From assembly GCF_900205865.1 (NCBI RefSeq), contig NZ_LT906662.1, positions 372,001 to 436,000 of the forward strand: a stretch of 64,000 nucleotides of DNA, written 5' to 3'. The notes below the pieces were generated by a model. It was not told where the DNA came from, searched no databases, and saw only the letters and a program-made list of their open reading frames with translations. This DNA is from Thermoanaerobacterium sp. RBIITD (lineage in GTDB: Bacteria; Bacillota; Thermoanaerobacteria; Thermoanaerobacterales; Thermoanaerobacteraceae). This document shows positions 26,491 to 36,410 of this stretch, piece by piece. The first letter of the stretch is position 1. Every line of letters begins with the position of its first letter. A program made the position numbers and the translations under genes.

Positions 26491-27684
26491 TTATCTACTA
26501 TCAATTGCTTTACTATATAAATCAATTACTGTTTTTATTGTGATTTTTTGGCCGAAATTATTATAACAATAATTTCTTATCTTATATGAATCATAAGTTT
26601 GATAATTTTTGTATATATACTTTAATGCTTTTATCAATTCATTTATATCATTAGGCTTAACCAACACTCCAACTCCATCCTTAACAATATCATTAGGCCC
26701 ACCACATTTTGTAGCAATAACTGGAGTTCCCGTAGCTAGTGCTTCGATTAACACTACACCAAAAGTTTCATATTTACTAGCTAGTACAAAAACATTAGAT
26801 TTTTGCATTTCTTCTTTTACCTTTTCTCGTGTCAATATACCCAAAAACTTTACTTTGTCTTCAATATTGTTTTCTATAACTATTTTTTTTAATTTTTCAT
26901 ATTCACTTCCAATCCCACCTATCTTCAGCATGACATTTTTATTATCCTTGAAAGCTTTATAAAATGCTTTTATTAATATATCTACATTTTTAATAGGAAC
27001 AAGATTGCAAATAGTCAAAAATGAAAAAAAATTATCATCAATAATTTTCGGCTTAACAGTAAAAAAATCTGTATCTACCATATTAGGTATGACCATAAAT
27101 TTATCACTACTTAAACTGTATTTTTGACATAATAATTTTTTTAGCTCATTACTTACGGTTATATTTATTTTTGAATTATTATATATTCCTCTTAAAAATA
27201 ATTTATCAATTAATTTTATATTATTCAAAAAATGCCCTGATGAATGTTCTGTAATAACATATGGAATATAAAATTTATCCGAAAGTATCTTCGCTGCATA
27301 TCCTGCATAACATGCATTATGAGCATGTATAATATCAGGTTTTCCAAATTTTTTTATATATTTAATTCCAAGTTTAACTGCTTCATTTATCCAAATATAT
27401 ATCCCTAACGTAAATTTATGTGGTATTATATTCCATCCATGTTTTCTATATATATATACACCATCCTCATCATATAGTTTTATCTGAAAATGATTATCTT
27501 TTAATTTTTTTAAGTTTAGCTCCCTAATACTTCTATTTTCGGGATAAATAATTCCTACTTTAATATTTTCTCTACTCAGGGCATTGAATTGTTCTTTAAA
27601 AAAAATCCCCCATAAAGGCTTTTCGTTTTGAGGATAAAAATATGGGATTTGAAGTATATGATAAGATTGATTCATAATTATCAC
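26491..27684 (-). CDS. Family 4 glycosyltransferase
   Basis: A retaining GT-B enzyme of about 397 residues. The N-terminal domain has HAHNACYAGYAAK, and the C-terminal nucleotide-sugar domain has FGVVLIEALATGTPVIATKCGG, the E-x7-E type motif of the family. The likely start may be the second Met (MNQSYH) three codons in. It is part of the minus-strand glycan run and lies after the TagA/WecB gene. Confidence 0.9.
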   Translation of the reverse strand: MIIMNQSYHILQIPYFYPQNEKPLWGIFFKEQFNALSRENIKVGIIYPENRSIRELNLKKLKDNHFQIKLYDEDGVYIYRKHGWNIIPHKFTLGIYIWINEAVKLGIKYIKKFGKPDIIHAHNACYAGYAAKILSDKFYIPYVITEHSSGHFLNNIKLIDKLFLRGIYNNSKINITVSNELKKLLCQKYSLSSDKFMVIPNMVDTDFFTVKPKIIDDNFFSFLTICNLVPIKNVDILIKAFYKAFKDNKNVMLKIGGIGSEYEKLKKIVIENNIEDKVKFLGILTREKVKEEMQKSNVFVLASKYETFGVVLIEALATGTPVIATKCGGPNDIVKDGVGVLVKPNDINELIKALKYIYKNYQTYDSYKIRNYCYNNFGQKITIKTVIDLYSKAIDSR

Positions 27685-27724
27685 CTATAATCTTATTTTA
27701 ATTAACCTAACATAAAATAATTAT

Positions 27725-28468
27725 TTATAGATTCTTTATTAGTATATATATTAAAAATTTAGCATTTGTTTTAAAATATCTTATAAATAATCTCCTAGGT
27801 TCCTGATATAACCTATATAACCACTCTAAGCTTAATCTTTGCATCCATTTTGGAGCCCTCTTAAGAATCCCAGCATGATAGTCAAATCCTGCACCTACTC
27901 CTATCATTAATGAATTAACTTTACTTTTATGTTTGCTCATCCATATTTCCTGTTTTTGTGCCCCTAATCCAACCCAAAGGAAATCTGGTCGTATTTGATT
28001 AATGTTCATAATAATTTTCATATCTTCTTCCTCAGTTAATTCTCTAAATGGTGGTGAATAAGAACCCACTATTTTTAATTTAGGATGTTTTGCTATTAAT
28101 TTTTTTTCTAATTTAACTAAAGTTTCATTTGTACTACCATAAAAATAATGTGTATACCCTTTTTCCTCTGATAATTTAAATATCTCTTCCATCAAATCTG
28201 GGCCTGTGACTCTTTCAGCCTCTTTAAACCCTTTCAATTTGCTAACAATAGATAATGGCTTTCCATCAGGCAATGTCATAAAAGCTTCATTCTGTATTTT
28301 TCTATAATTTTTATCTTCATAAGCCATGACAGTTGTATGAACATTAGAAACACATATATAGTTTCCTTTTGCCTTCTCTAGATTTTCTTCAATATATTTT
28401 ATTGTTTCGGTCATGTTTGTTACATTTACATTAACTCCTAAGATATTACACTTCTTCAACTTTACCAC
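27725..28468 (-). CDS. WecB/TagA/CpsF-family glycosyltransferase (GT26)
   Basis: A 247-residue enzyme of the TagA/WecG type that adds a GlcNAc- or ManNAc-type sugar to a lipid-linked acceptor. It shows VSNVHTTVMAYED, LPDGKPLSIVSKLKG (about 66-80), RVTGPDLMEEIF and LWVGLGAQKQEIWM. The start overlaps the end of the upstream GT4 gene by 23 bases. It probably makes an early linkage on the carrier lipid, after the priming transferase. Confidence 0.92.
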   Translation of the reverse strand: MVKLKKCNILGVNVNVTNMTETIKYIEENLEKAKGNYICVSNVHTTVMAYEDKNYRKIQNEAFMTLPDGKPLSIVSKLKGFKEAERVTGPDLMEEIFKLSEEKGYTHYFYGSTNETLVKLEKKLIAKHPKLKIVGSYSPPFRELTEEEDMKIIMNINQIRPDFLWVGLGAQKQEIWMSKHKSKVNSLMIGVGAGFDYHAGILKRAPKWMQRLSLEWLYRLYQEPRRLFIRYFKTNAKFLIYILIKNL

Positions 28469-29645
28469 CTATTACATTATTATAGATCCTAATTAAAAGC
28501 TCATAATTTATTTTTTCTGTATACATACTATTATAGGCATTTAGCGCCCCTTCATTAAGCTTGTTATTTAAATCAGCATCTTCCATTAATTGTAATATTT
28601 TATTAATTAGATCTTCTTTATCATTATATTTAAAATGTAATCCGTTTTCCCTATCATTTATAATTGAAGCTAAGTTGCCAATATTTCCGGCAATTACCGG
28701 TACACCAAATAAAAAACTTTCAACTATAGCCATTGGAAATCCTTCGTAACATTGCGATGGCATTATTATCGCTCTTGATTTTTTTATAATTTCAAACGCT
28801 TTTTCTCTCGGCATAAAACCTAATAAACTTACGTTATTTAATTTATTTTCTTCGATGAATTTTTGAACATTATTCCATTCAGGTCCATATCCAATTATTA
28901 ATAACCTGGCTTGGTTTATATTCTTCCAGGCTTCTACTAATAAGTTAATGCCTTTTAACTTGTCTAATCTTCCAATAAAAACAAAGTAATTATCCATTTG
29001 CCTGGGGAGCGTCATAGTTTGACTTTTTTTAACAAAGTTAGGTTTAACAAAAATTTTTCTCTCATCTGTTATCAAATTTAACAATTTATTTTTATTGAAC
29101 TCTGTTAGGGCAATATACCCATCTACCCTTTTATAAGTTCCTAAAATCCTATGAAACTTTAACATAATACATATTACGCAAGTTTGCAAAAAAGAATTTC
29201 TGTAACATTTATGCTTTAATGCAGATTTAAAACCTTTATAAATACATTCCTCGCATATTTTCCCTTCCTTTGTTAATGTAGCTCCTGGACATAAAAGTCT
29301 AAAATTATGAACAGTCTGCACAACCGTAACTTTACAGTTGAAAGCAGCATAATAAGCAGAGGGACTTACTAAAGGAAAAGTATTGTGTACATGAACTATA
29401 TCTATATTATTTTTTTTAATTAATTTCTTAACTTCTCTATAAGTCCTAAATGAAAATATTGTCTCAAATAATAGCAGAACCTTGCCTAAAATTCCTCTTT
29501 TTTTAATCTCATCATTATGCCTGGTATATAATATAACTTCATGACCATTTTCCTTTAATAAATTACTCTCATTTTCAACTACGGCATCTTCTCCGCCTGG
29601 AATTTGATAATAATTATGCACTATCAACACCTTTAATTTTTTCAT
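28446..29645 (-). CDS. Family 4 glycosyltransferase with a cysteine-rich insert
   Basis: A 399-residue GT-B enzyme. It has an N-terminal VHNYYQIPGGEDAVVENE and HNTFPLVSP, then an insert with cysteines at a spacing of CPG...CEECIYKG...CYRNSFLQTC (about 115-160). The C-terminal motif is MPSQCYEGFPMAIVESFLFG. The cysteines could bind a metal and are found in a GT4 subgroup with this LLCPG motif. It overlaps its upstream neighbour by four bases (ATGA) and the downstream gene by 23, so the three are translationally linked. Confidence 0.9.
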   Translation of the reverse strand: MKKLKVLIVHNYYQIPGGEDAVVENESNLLKENGHEVILYTRHNDEIKKRGILGKVLLLFETIFSFRTYREVKKLIKKNNIDIVHVHNTFPLVSPSAYYAAFNCKVTVVQTVHNFRLLCPGATLTKEGKICEECIYKGFKSALKHKCYRNSFLQTCVICIMLKFHRILGTYKRVDGYIALTEFNKNKLLNLITDERKIFVKPNFVKKSQTMTLPRQMDNYFVFIGRLDKLKGINLLVEAWKNINQARLLIIGYGPEWNNVQKFIEENKLNNVSLLGFMPREKAFEIIKKSRAIIMPSQCYEGFPMAIVESFLFGVPVIAGNIGNLASIINDRENGLHFKYNDKEDLINKILQLMEDADLNNKLNEGALNAYNSMYTEKINYELLIRIYNNVIGGKVEEV

Positions 29646-30811
29646 GTAATCTCCCTCAATCTATAATGCTGATAACTATTGATTAATTCCTGATATAATT
29701 CAATATATTGAATTGATATAACATCCCAGTTTAGTTCCTGTGTTATTTTTTTATTGGCTTTATCTCCAATTTCTTTCCTATTTTTTATTGCTTTTTTAAT
29801 TGCCAATATCCACTTTTGCATATCGTAATCTTCTATGATATATCCTGTTTCATTGTCATCAATAATAAATTTAGGGCCGGGAGCTTTTACTGCAATAATC
29901 GGACATTTATAATACATTGCTTCTAATATACTCATCCCATATATTTCAGCATCGTTCATATTAATGAAAACATCACTTAATTTATATATCTCCCATATAT
30001 CCTTATTAGATATTTTTTCAATGTAATAGAATTTACTATTAAGATTGCTTATGCTTATTTCATGAAATATTCTTTGTTTTAACAAGCCGCTGCCAACCAT
30101 TAACAATGAATATCCATCATCTATTTTTAGTATATTCTTTAATACTTCTATAGCCATTAAAGGTTTTTTATATTCTTCTAATTTACCAACAAATAATAAC
30201 AATTTTGTATCTGATGGTATGTTATACTTTTTTCTTAATATTTGTTTATCAATATTTGAATTATTATTTAATTCTTTTATATCTAATCCAACAGGTATAA
30301 GTTTTACATTCTTAATTCCTTTCTCTTTAAGTTTACTATACACATAAGGAGTTTTGGCAATATTGGTAACTTTATTTAAAAAAACTTTATTTAAAGAAAA
30401 TAAAACATTAGACAAATATTTTTTAATTTTAATATTAGAATCACTTTCAATAGTACCAATACATGAATATACAGGTACTTTATTTTTTAAACACCATTTT
30501 ATAATCCTACCCGTATTTAATTGTATATCACTGCTAAGATGGACAACGTCAATTTCATATCGTTTAATAAAACCAGGATTTATAAGACCATGTGTGCCTA
30601 TACTTATTGCTGGCAAATAAACAAATTTTATTTTATCACTTATTTCTATAATCTCTTGCTCTGGATATATCTTTTTATTTCTTAACAAAAATATATAAAC
30701 TTCAAAATCTCCATTTTCAACAAGCGCTTTAGCTAAGCCTAACTCCTGCATATTATAGTATCCAAATTTTCCAGAATCACCAATATACAATCTAATAATA
30801 CCTAATCTCAA
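29642..30811 (-). CDS. Family 4 glycosyltransferase
   Basis: A 389-residue GT-B enzyme: YNMQELGLAKALVENG near 19-34, VGKLEEYKKPLMAIEVL around 209-225, and INMNDAEIYGMSILEAMYYKCPIIA-type residues around 287-310 as the nucleotide-sugar site. The start is the ATG at 30811. It follows fcl and precedes two further transferase genes with overlapping ends. Confidence 0.88.
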   Translation of the reverse strand: MRLGIIRLYIGDSGKFGYYNMQELGLAKALVENGDFEVYIFLLRNKKIYPEQEIIEISDKIKFVYLPAISIGTHGLINPGFIKRYEIDVVHLSSDIQLNTGRIIKWCLKNKVPVYSCIGTIESDSNIKIKKYLSNVLFSLNKVFLNKVTNIAKTPYVYSKLKEKGIKNVKLIPVGLDIKELNNNSNIDKQILRKKYNIPSDTKLLLFVGKLEEYKKPLMAIEVLKNILKIDDGYSLLMVGSGLLKQRIFHEISISNLNSKFYYIEKISNKDIWEIYKLSDVFINMNDAEIYGMSILEAMYYKCPIIAVKAPGPKFIIDDNETGYIIEDYDMQKWILAIKKAIKNRKEIGDKANKKITQELNWDVISIQYIELYQELINSYQHYRLREIT

Positions 30812-30884
30812 AATTTACACTCCCTATGCTGTATATGATTGATTTTTGTACTATCCTACTAACTCAATGAATAAAAATATATAT

Positions 30885-31814
30885 CTATTTATAATTTTCC
30901 AAATACCACTTATAGGTCCTTTCTATCCCTTCTCCCAACTCCACATTATGCCTCCATCCGAGCGAATGTAGTTTAATAACATCCGTAAGTTTTCTCGGCG
31001 TTCCATCAGGTTTATCTGTATTAAAGACTATCTCTCCTTCAAAACCTACAACTTCTTTTATCATCTCAGCAAGTTCTCTTATTGAAACTTCCTGACCAGT
31101 TCCTATATTCACATGCTCTTCACCATCATAGTTCTCCATTAGAAATACACATGCATCTGCCATGTCATCTACATATAAAAACTCCCTAAGTGGCTTACCA
31201 GTGCCCCACACTTCAACATAAGGTAAGTTATTAACCTTAGCCTCATGAAACTTTCTTATAAGGGCTGGCATAACATGAGAATTATTTAAATCGAAATTAT
31301 CATTTGGGCCGTATAAATTTGTTGGCATGCAGCTTATGAAGTTATCACCATACTGCCTCTTAAAGAATTGACACATCTTGAGCCCAGCTATTTTAGCTAT
31401 AGCATATGCCTCATTAGTTGGCTCAAGATATCCTGAAAGTAAATACTCTTCCTTTATTGGCTGAGGAGCCATTTTTGGATATATACAAGTACTTCCTAAA
31501 AATAAAAGCTTTTTTACTTTGAAATCATGTGCTGCTTTAATTACATTATTTTGTATCATCAAATTTTCATATATAAAATCTGCTGGATAAGTATTGTTTG
31601 CATGTATTCCGCCGACCTTAGCTGCTGCTAAAAATACATACTCTGGTTTTTCTTCTTCAAAAAATCTTCTTACTGCCTCCTGATTAGTTAAGTCAAGTTC
31701 TTTATGAGTTCTTTTTATTATATTTGTATATCCTTTTGATTCCAGATTCCTAACTATGGCAGAACCAACTAATCCTCTATGACCTGCAACGTATATTTTA
31801 CTATCTCTGTTCAA
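30885..31814 (-). CDS. fcl: GDP-L-fucose synthase
   Basis: Epimerises and reduces GDP-4-keto-6-deoxymannose to GDP-L-fucose with NADPH. The 309-residue protein has the Rossmann motif G11-G14-G17 (GHRGLVG), LGSTCIYP (106-113) with S108 and the Cys, and the catalytic pair Y137 and K141 (YAIAK). Length is normal. It completes the GDP-fucose route begun by manC and gmd; the gmd gene is just upstream beyond a dead glycosyltransferase gene. Confidence 0.95.
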   Translation of the reverse strand: MNRDSKIYVAGHRGLVGSAIVRNLESKGYTNIIKRTHKELDLTNQEAVRRFFEEEKPEYVFLAAAKVGGIHANNTYPADFIYENLMIQNNVIKAAHDFKVKKLLFLGSTCIYPKMAPQPIKEEYLLSGYLEPTNEAYAIAKIAGLKMCQFFKRQYGDNFISCMPTNLYGPNDNFDLNNSHVMPALIRKFHEAKVNNLPYVEVWGTGKPLREFLYVDDMADACVFLMENYDGEEHVNIGTGQEVSIRELAEMIKEVVGFEGEIVFNTDKPDGTPRKLTDVIKLHSLGWRHNVELGEGIERTYKWYLENYK

Positions 31815-31825
31815 TTATAACATCC
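31815..31825. other. Junction between fcl and the dead glycosyltransferase
   Basis: Only a few bases between the fcl start and the decayed 3' end of the pseudogene; the exact end of the latter cannot be fixed because its tail has lost frame. Confidence 0.3.
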
Positions 31826-32891
31826 CTTCCTACAAGAGTTTTAATATCAATCAGCAATTTCATAAGATTTATTTTGGTATATATCTGATAAAAATTTATA
31901 ATTATTTTCCAATTTTGTGGTATTATCAATAAAATTTATTAAGCTTTCTTTATTTAATTAAATTCCATTGAATTTGCAATTTTTAAGTTTAACAAATTAT
32001 TTACTGTATTTATATCTTCTTTTATCTCAGATCTAAAACAATTATTGGCTTTCGCACGCATATCGCTTCCGATATTGTACTCCAGCCAGCTTTTGTTATA
32101 ATTAATTTGCTCGCTTTTATATAATCGTGAGTATTACTTGTATTTACAGGAAGCATGTATGTATTACCACCCTTTAATCTTATACCTTTTGTATATATAA
32201 AATCATATGGTAAACCTTCAAAATCTATCTCCTCTGCAATATCTACAGACCTTCCCAGACTAAAAAAAATAATTGGTCTTTTATACTTGATCTTGATTTT
32301 TTCTATGATTTCATCATTAAATTCTCTGCAACTTAATCATACTTTAATTACGTTATTAAAATATTTATTAATATCTCCTGCCAGTGTATAAATAAATGCA
32401 TAATCTGCTTTTTTATAATAATCTTCATATATGGCACCAATATCATTATTAAATATTTCATTATATATTTCTGTCCAGATAAATTTTGATATTAATATAC
32501 TTTTATCCCCAACATCTTTTAAAGCTTTAAATATCCACGGAACTATATCTGATATAACAAGATTAACTTGCTTTTCCCTTAAGTATTTCTTTTCATTATT
32601 TATTTTATCTTCCCATGTCGATATAAATTTCCTTAATACTTTTTCCAATTTCTCTTTATCTACCAAATAACTATTTTCTTTTAAAATAAGGCCTATATCA
32701 ACTAATTCATCAACAAAAGCAATTCTTGAATCGTAGGAATTCTAGGATTGCTTAATAAAATCCAGTTGCCTAGTATGTGTTTTTATAATTATTTTTAATT
32801 CTTTATTTTTGTCTAATAGATTTTTAATTATTGATATATTTCTAGATGCATGTCCAAATCCATGATTTGAGATATAATGCATAGTTTTCAT
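31826..32891 (-). pseudogene. Glycosyltransferase gene with two nonsense codons and frameshift
   Basis: Starting at ATG 32891 the frame reads MHYISNHGFGHASRN, typical of MurG/DUF354-like GT-B enzymes, and meets TAG at 32742-32744. The same frame goes on through VDKEKLEKVLRKFISTWE and VISDIVPWIF to a TGA at 32337-32339, then continues in frame through FFSLGRSVDIAEE and DYIKASKLIITKAGWSTISE, the nucleotide-sugar site. Near 32030 the frame shifts and the C-terminal tail decays. So at least three lesions are visible in an otherwise collinear gene of about 350 codons. Loss of this enzyme should have changed the glycan structure. Confidence 0.85.
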
Positions 32892-32914
32892 ATTCTTATC
32901 TCTTATCCTATTAA

Positions 32915-33976
32915 TTAATACAGAGTTGCTGCTGATTCTTCATAGCATTCATCACTATTTAAATCACTTTCAACCATCATATATACCAAATCGTCAAATG
33001 AAACTTTTGGTTTCCATTTAAGTTTTTCTTTTGCTTTTGTTGGATCACCTATGAGTAAATCAACTTCAGTTGGTCTAAAATATCTCGGATCAACTTCTAC
33101 TAATATTTTTCCTGTCCTTTTATCTATTCCTTTCTCTTCAATGCCGGAACCTTTCCATTCTAAATTTATTCCAACATATTTAAATGCTTTTTCACAGAAT
33201 TCTCTAACTGAATGAGTTTCTCCTGTAGCTATTACATAATCATCTGGATTTTCCTGTTGAAGCATTAACCACATTGCTTCTACATAATCACCTGCAAAAC
33301 CCCAATCACGTTTTGCATTAAGATTGCCAAGATAAAGTTTATCCTGCCTACCTTTTACTATATTTGCAACTGCCATTGTTATTTTTCTTGTTACAAATGT
33401 TTCACCTCTGCGCGGTGATTCATGATTAAATAATATACCATTGCAGGCATATAAATTGTAAGCTTCTCTATAATTTACTGTTATCCAGTATGCATATAAC
33501 TTTGCTGCAGCATACGGGCTTCTCGGATAAAAAGGCGTTTTTTCACTTTGTGGAGCACTTTCTGGTAATCCTCCGAATAATTCGCTTGTAGAAGCTTGAT
33601 AGAATTTTGTATGTATGCCTGTTTCTTTTATAGCATCAATTAATCTTAATGTACCAACCCCAACAACATCAGCAGTATATTCTGGAACTTCGAAAGATAC
33701 TTTTACATGGCTCTGTGCTGCAAGATTATATATTTCATCAGGCTCAATCTTTTCAATTAATCTATTAAGGTTACTGGAATCAGTTAAATCTCCATAATGC
33801 AAAAGTAATTTTACATCCGGATTATGAGGATCTTTGTATAAATGATCAATCCTTTTTGTATTAAATGTACTCGCCCTTCTAATAATGCCATGTACTTCAT
33901 AGCCTTTATTTAATAATAATTCTGTCAAATATGATCCATCTTGCCCTGTAATACCTGTTATCAATGCTTTTTTCAT
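32915..33976 (-). CDS. gmd: GDP-mannose 4,6-dehydratase
   Basis: Converts GDP-mannose to GDP-4-keto-6-deoxymannose, the first step to GDP-fucose. From ATG 33976 (GAAAGG upstream) the protein has 353 residues, with GITGQDG (8-14), the ASTSELFG segment and the catalytic Y155 and K159 (SPYAAAK), then [16 protein letters not shown]. Length and motifs are normal. It is the first glycan gene in transcription order on this side; sequence upstream holds no other gene before the nuclease-pair terminator. Confidence 0.96.
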   Translation of the reverse strand: MKKALITGITGQDGSYLTELLLNKGYEVHGIIRRASTFNTKRIDHLYKDPHNPDVKLLLHYGDLTDSSNLNRLIEKIEPDEIYNLAAQSHVKVSFEVPEYTADVVGVGTLRLIDAIKETGIHTKFYQASTSELFGGLPESAPQSEKTPFYPRSPYAAAKLYAYWITVNYREAYNLYACNGILFNHESPRRGETFVTRKITMAVANIVKGRQDKLYLGNLNAKRDWGFAGDYVEAMWLMLQQENPDDYVIATGETHSVREFCEKAFKYVGINLEWKGSGIEEKGIDKRTGKILVEVDPRYFRPTEVDLLIGDPTKAKEKLKWKPKVSFDDLVYMMVESDLNSDECYEESAATLY

Positions 33977-34110
33977 AAATTTCAACCTTTCTTCATATAT
34001 AATTTTATGCTAGTATATATGAATATATATCATATGATTAATGGCAAAATTAGTTTTGATTCCCTTCAATTATACTAAATTATGATTTCGTATAATTCTT
34101 TTAATATTTT

Positions 34111-34143
34111 TATAAAAAAATAAAAGGCTTAATTACCTTTTTT
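34111..34143 (-). terminator. Intrinsic terminator after Rpn-like pair 1
   Basis: On the minus strand AAAAGG (34136-34141 side) pairs with CCTTTT (34122-34127 side) around an 8-base loop and is followed by a T-rich tail. It lies 10 bases past the nuclease stop and recurs in the same place after pair 2 (36373-36402). Confidence 0.7.
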
Positions 34144-34149
34144 ATCAAT

Positions 34150-35040
34150 CTAATTATCATTAAAGTATTTATCTAGATCCTCTATCTTTTTTATATCAAA
34201 AATATCCTCACCTATCTTTTCTAATTTATCTATATTTAACTCGTACATTCTTTTTACATAAAATTCTGGTATTTTGTTAAATCTTTTTTTTAATTGTTTT
34301 ATTATTAATTCAACCTTTCCTTCAGCCTTTCCTTCGGCCTTTCCCTCTTGTATCAACATTTCGGCTATCTTAGTCATTCTTATCGCTCCTTTCAATTTAT
34401 TTTTATATTCCTCAGTCAAAAATTTATCACTTATTCCTATTAATGCACCGATTATATATGTTTTTTCATCTTCATCTTCTATTTTTTTCGCCAGTTCTAC
34501 TGCATCTATTGCCATCTCATCACTGCTTTTTTTACTGCCCATAAGTGGGAAAAATATTAAGTTCAATTTGTCTATATCTGTTAGTTGTAATTTCCTATCA
34601 ATTTTTTCGTTTAATTCTTTATATATTTTGTCACCATCATATTTTGCTAAAAATACTTGTTCTACATTATATATTATTGATCCAATGTCTAATCTACTAA
34701 TCGCTTCTTCTATTTTACCAGAATATATTACAACAGTTCTTATTGTTCTCTCATATTTACTATAAAGCCTTGTGTCATACTGCAAAAATCTTTTTATATC
34801 GGCTTTTTTATTTGTCGTTTGAAATTCCATATGCAGCAATGAGTCATCTTCCAAAAGAAATATAAAATCCAGCCTATCTTCCTTAACTTCAATTGACGGT
34901 AAATTCGCCGGTATAACTGTCACTATTTTAGGTGCATTTATCCCGTAAAACTCCAGCGATTTATCTTTGAATTCTTGTGCCATTGATTTTAATATTATAT
35001 CGTTATTCTGATAAGATATATCTAAATTAATATCCTTCAC
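34150..35040 (-). CDS. Rpn/PD-(D/E)XK nuclease-family protein, copy 1
   Basis: About 296 residues from the GTG at 35040, chosen because AGGAG lies eight bases upstream (a longer in-frame ATG at 35070 lacks one). The N-terminal domain is PD-(D/E)XK-like with DRLDFIFLLEDDSLLHMEFQT as the D...ExQ active-site core. The C terminus (IKQLKKRFNKIPEFYV to the end) is a DUF4351-type helical domain. In between is the tract GKAEGKAEGK. Rpn proteins promote recombination and some act in phage defence. The gene follows its partner gene by 58 bases on one transcript. Confidence 0.85.
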   Translation of the reverse strand: MKDINLDISYQNNDIILKSMAQEFKDKSLEFYGINAPKIVTVIPANLPSIEVKEDRLDFIFLLEDDSLLHMEFQTTNKKADIKRFLQYDTRLYSKYERTIRTVVIYSGKIEEAISRLDIGSIIYNVEQVFLAKYDGDKIYKELNEKIDRKLQLTDIDKLNLIFFPLMGSKKSSDEMAIDAVELAKKIEDEDEKTYIIGALIGISDKFLTEEYKNKLKGAIRMTKIAEMLIQEGKAEGKAEGKVELIIKQLKKRFNKIPEFYVKRMYELNIDKLEKIGEDIFDIKKIEDLDKYFNDN

Positions 35041-35098
35041 TCTTTTTCTCCTCTTATTATATCGCATCAATCTTTTATTTAAAATACAAAAACAAATC

Positions 35099-36037
35099 TC
35101 AAAAAGTAATATATTTTTCTAAGTCTTCTATCTTATTAATTTCAAATATATTGTCTGCTATTCTAAGCAATGTTTTCTCATCTGCATCTTCGATTAACTT
35201 GATATATTTTTCAGGTATATCACTAAATTTCTTCTTCAATTGTCTTATTACTAAGTTTTCCATACCTTTTTCCATGCCTTTTTCCATACTCTTTTTTAAT
35301 TCTTCCTCAGTATATATTTTAAAGTTCGCTTCCTTTAAGTTGTTTATTACATATTTCATCTGTTCTTCATTTAATCTGTCCGCATACATCTTAATCACCT
35401 CCGAAACTTTACTCGGATCTATTCTAAATGCCGCCTCAATTAATCTTATTTTATTGTCGTATTCTTTTGCTTCATTTATACTGGTGAATAGTTTCTCTAT
35501 TGCATTTTTAAAATACATGTTATTTGATAAAACCATCAATGGATAATTTTCCTCTACATTTTCTAACTCAGACAATACTATTATCTGCACCGGTATCCAT
35601 TCATTATCTATATAATAAATGCCATTATCAGAATTGTCTAATTTTATTTTATGTTCTTCTAAAAATGATATGAGTTTTTTCGGAAGATTGCTACATACAA
35701 ATGTTAGTGTTAATTCATCTATCTTTATGTCATCAACTTCTTTTCGTGATTTATCGTAAGCATTCATTATTGATTTATATAGATATACATAGCCTAATCC
35801 CTTGAAATAATCATCTATTGATACATAATCATCTGGAGACTTGTACTCTATTATGTTGTATCTTTTAAATATTTGTCCTATCCTTTTATTTATCTTTACA
35901 TCTTTTTCTTTTTTTATTATTATGACATCTATTTTTAAAGGCTCTTTTGATAGATATTCTTCTTGTTTTATTTCAACTTTTTCATCTTTTAGCTCTTCTT
36001 TTATGGCTGTTACAAAATCGCTGTGCCAATCATTCAT
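35099..36037 (-). CDS. Rpn-like partner protein with DUF4351-type C terminus, copy 1
   Basis: A 312-residue protein. The N-terminal part has features of a PD-(D/E)XK fold: LKIDVIIIKK and NIIEYKSPDDYVS (D, then ExK) at about 47-90. The C-terminal 50 residues (VIRQLKKKFSDIPEKYIKLI onward) repeat the helical domain of the neighbouring gene, after an MEKG repeat tract. So the two genes of the pair share a domain and may act together. ATG 36037 has GAGGAG upstream and a TATAAT-like box at 36057-36062. It is probably a nuclease, with function unproven. Confidence 0.78.
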   Translation of the reverse strand: MNDWHSDFVTAIKEELKDEKVEIKQEEYLSKEPLKIDVIIIKKEKDVKINKRIGQIFKRYNIIEYKSPDDYVSIDDYFKGLGYVYLYKSIMNAYDKSRKEVDDIKIDELTLTFVCSNLPKKLISFLEEHKIKLDNSDNGIYYIDNEWIPVQIIVLSELENVEENYPLMVLSNNMYFKNAIEKLFTSINEAKEYDNKIRLIEAAFRIDPSKVSEVIKMYADRLNEEQMKYVINNLKEANFKIYTEEELKKSMEKGMEKGMENLVIRQLKKKFSDIPEKYIKLIEDADEKTLLRIADNIFEINKIEDLEKYITF

Positions 36038-36082
36038 TTTATTTTCCTTCTCCTCAATTATATCACATTTCCCTTAAAATAG

Positions 36083-36122
36083 GTATAGCTTCGCTATACG
36101 GACACCAGTGAATTAAATTCAC
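36083..36122. promoter_or_regulatory. Paired short hairpins upstream of Rpn pair 1
   Basis: GTATAGC/GCTATAC with a TTC loop (36083-36099) and the near-palindrome GTGAATT-A-AATTCAC (36108-36122). Both recur before pair 2 (about 38357-38395). They lie 45-85 bases upstream of the partner start and could be operator sites or leader hairpins. Confidence 0.45.
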
Positions 36123-36224
36123 CGCCTCCGCTATGTAGCAAAATATTAACACCATCAACATTCACGGGCGCCGAAACAGCCTCATGAATATTTCTGGATA
36201 ATATTACTACTTTATAGTATTAAT

Positions 36225-36374
36225 CTATTCGACATAAATTTTGAAAATCCTTCTTTTACTATCAATTTTTTTAAATATCATGCATAATAACATTGGCGGC
36301 AAGACATGATCCGCTCCACTTAGTATCGTTAAAGTTTTTCTAAACTCATCATCTTGCCATGGATATTCATGCAT
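36225..36374 (-). pseudogene. Unrecognised 49-codon frame, probable gene fragment
   Basis: An open minus-strand frame beginning MHEYPWQDDEFRKTL and containing GADHVLPPMLLCMIF. Its last 16 or so codons lie inside duplication unit 1 and are also found before unit 2, whereas its first 33 codons lie in the spacer between the units only. The duplication joint therefore cuts through it. The family is not recognised and no ribosome-binding site is obvious. Confidence 0.3.
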
Positions 36375-36402
36375 AAAAAAATAAAAGGCTTAATTACCTT
36401 TT
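36373..36402 (-). terminator. Intrinsic terminator after Rpn-like pair 2
   Basis: Same hairpin as at 34111-34143: AAAAGG/CCTTTT stem at 36383-36388 and 36397-36402 with a T-rich tail on the minus strand. Confidence 0.7.
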
Positions 36403-36410
36403 TTATCAAA

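Larger units (their letters stand above)
34117..36275. repeat. Tandem duplication, unit 1
   Basis: About 2.16 kb matching 36379-38553, including terminator, both nuclease genes and about 200 bases of upstream sequence. The nuclease frames are almost identical; the partner frames differ at a handful of residues. The offset changes from 2261 to 2252 across the unit because of 12-base repeat number changes. Confidence 0.93.
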
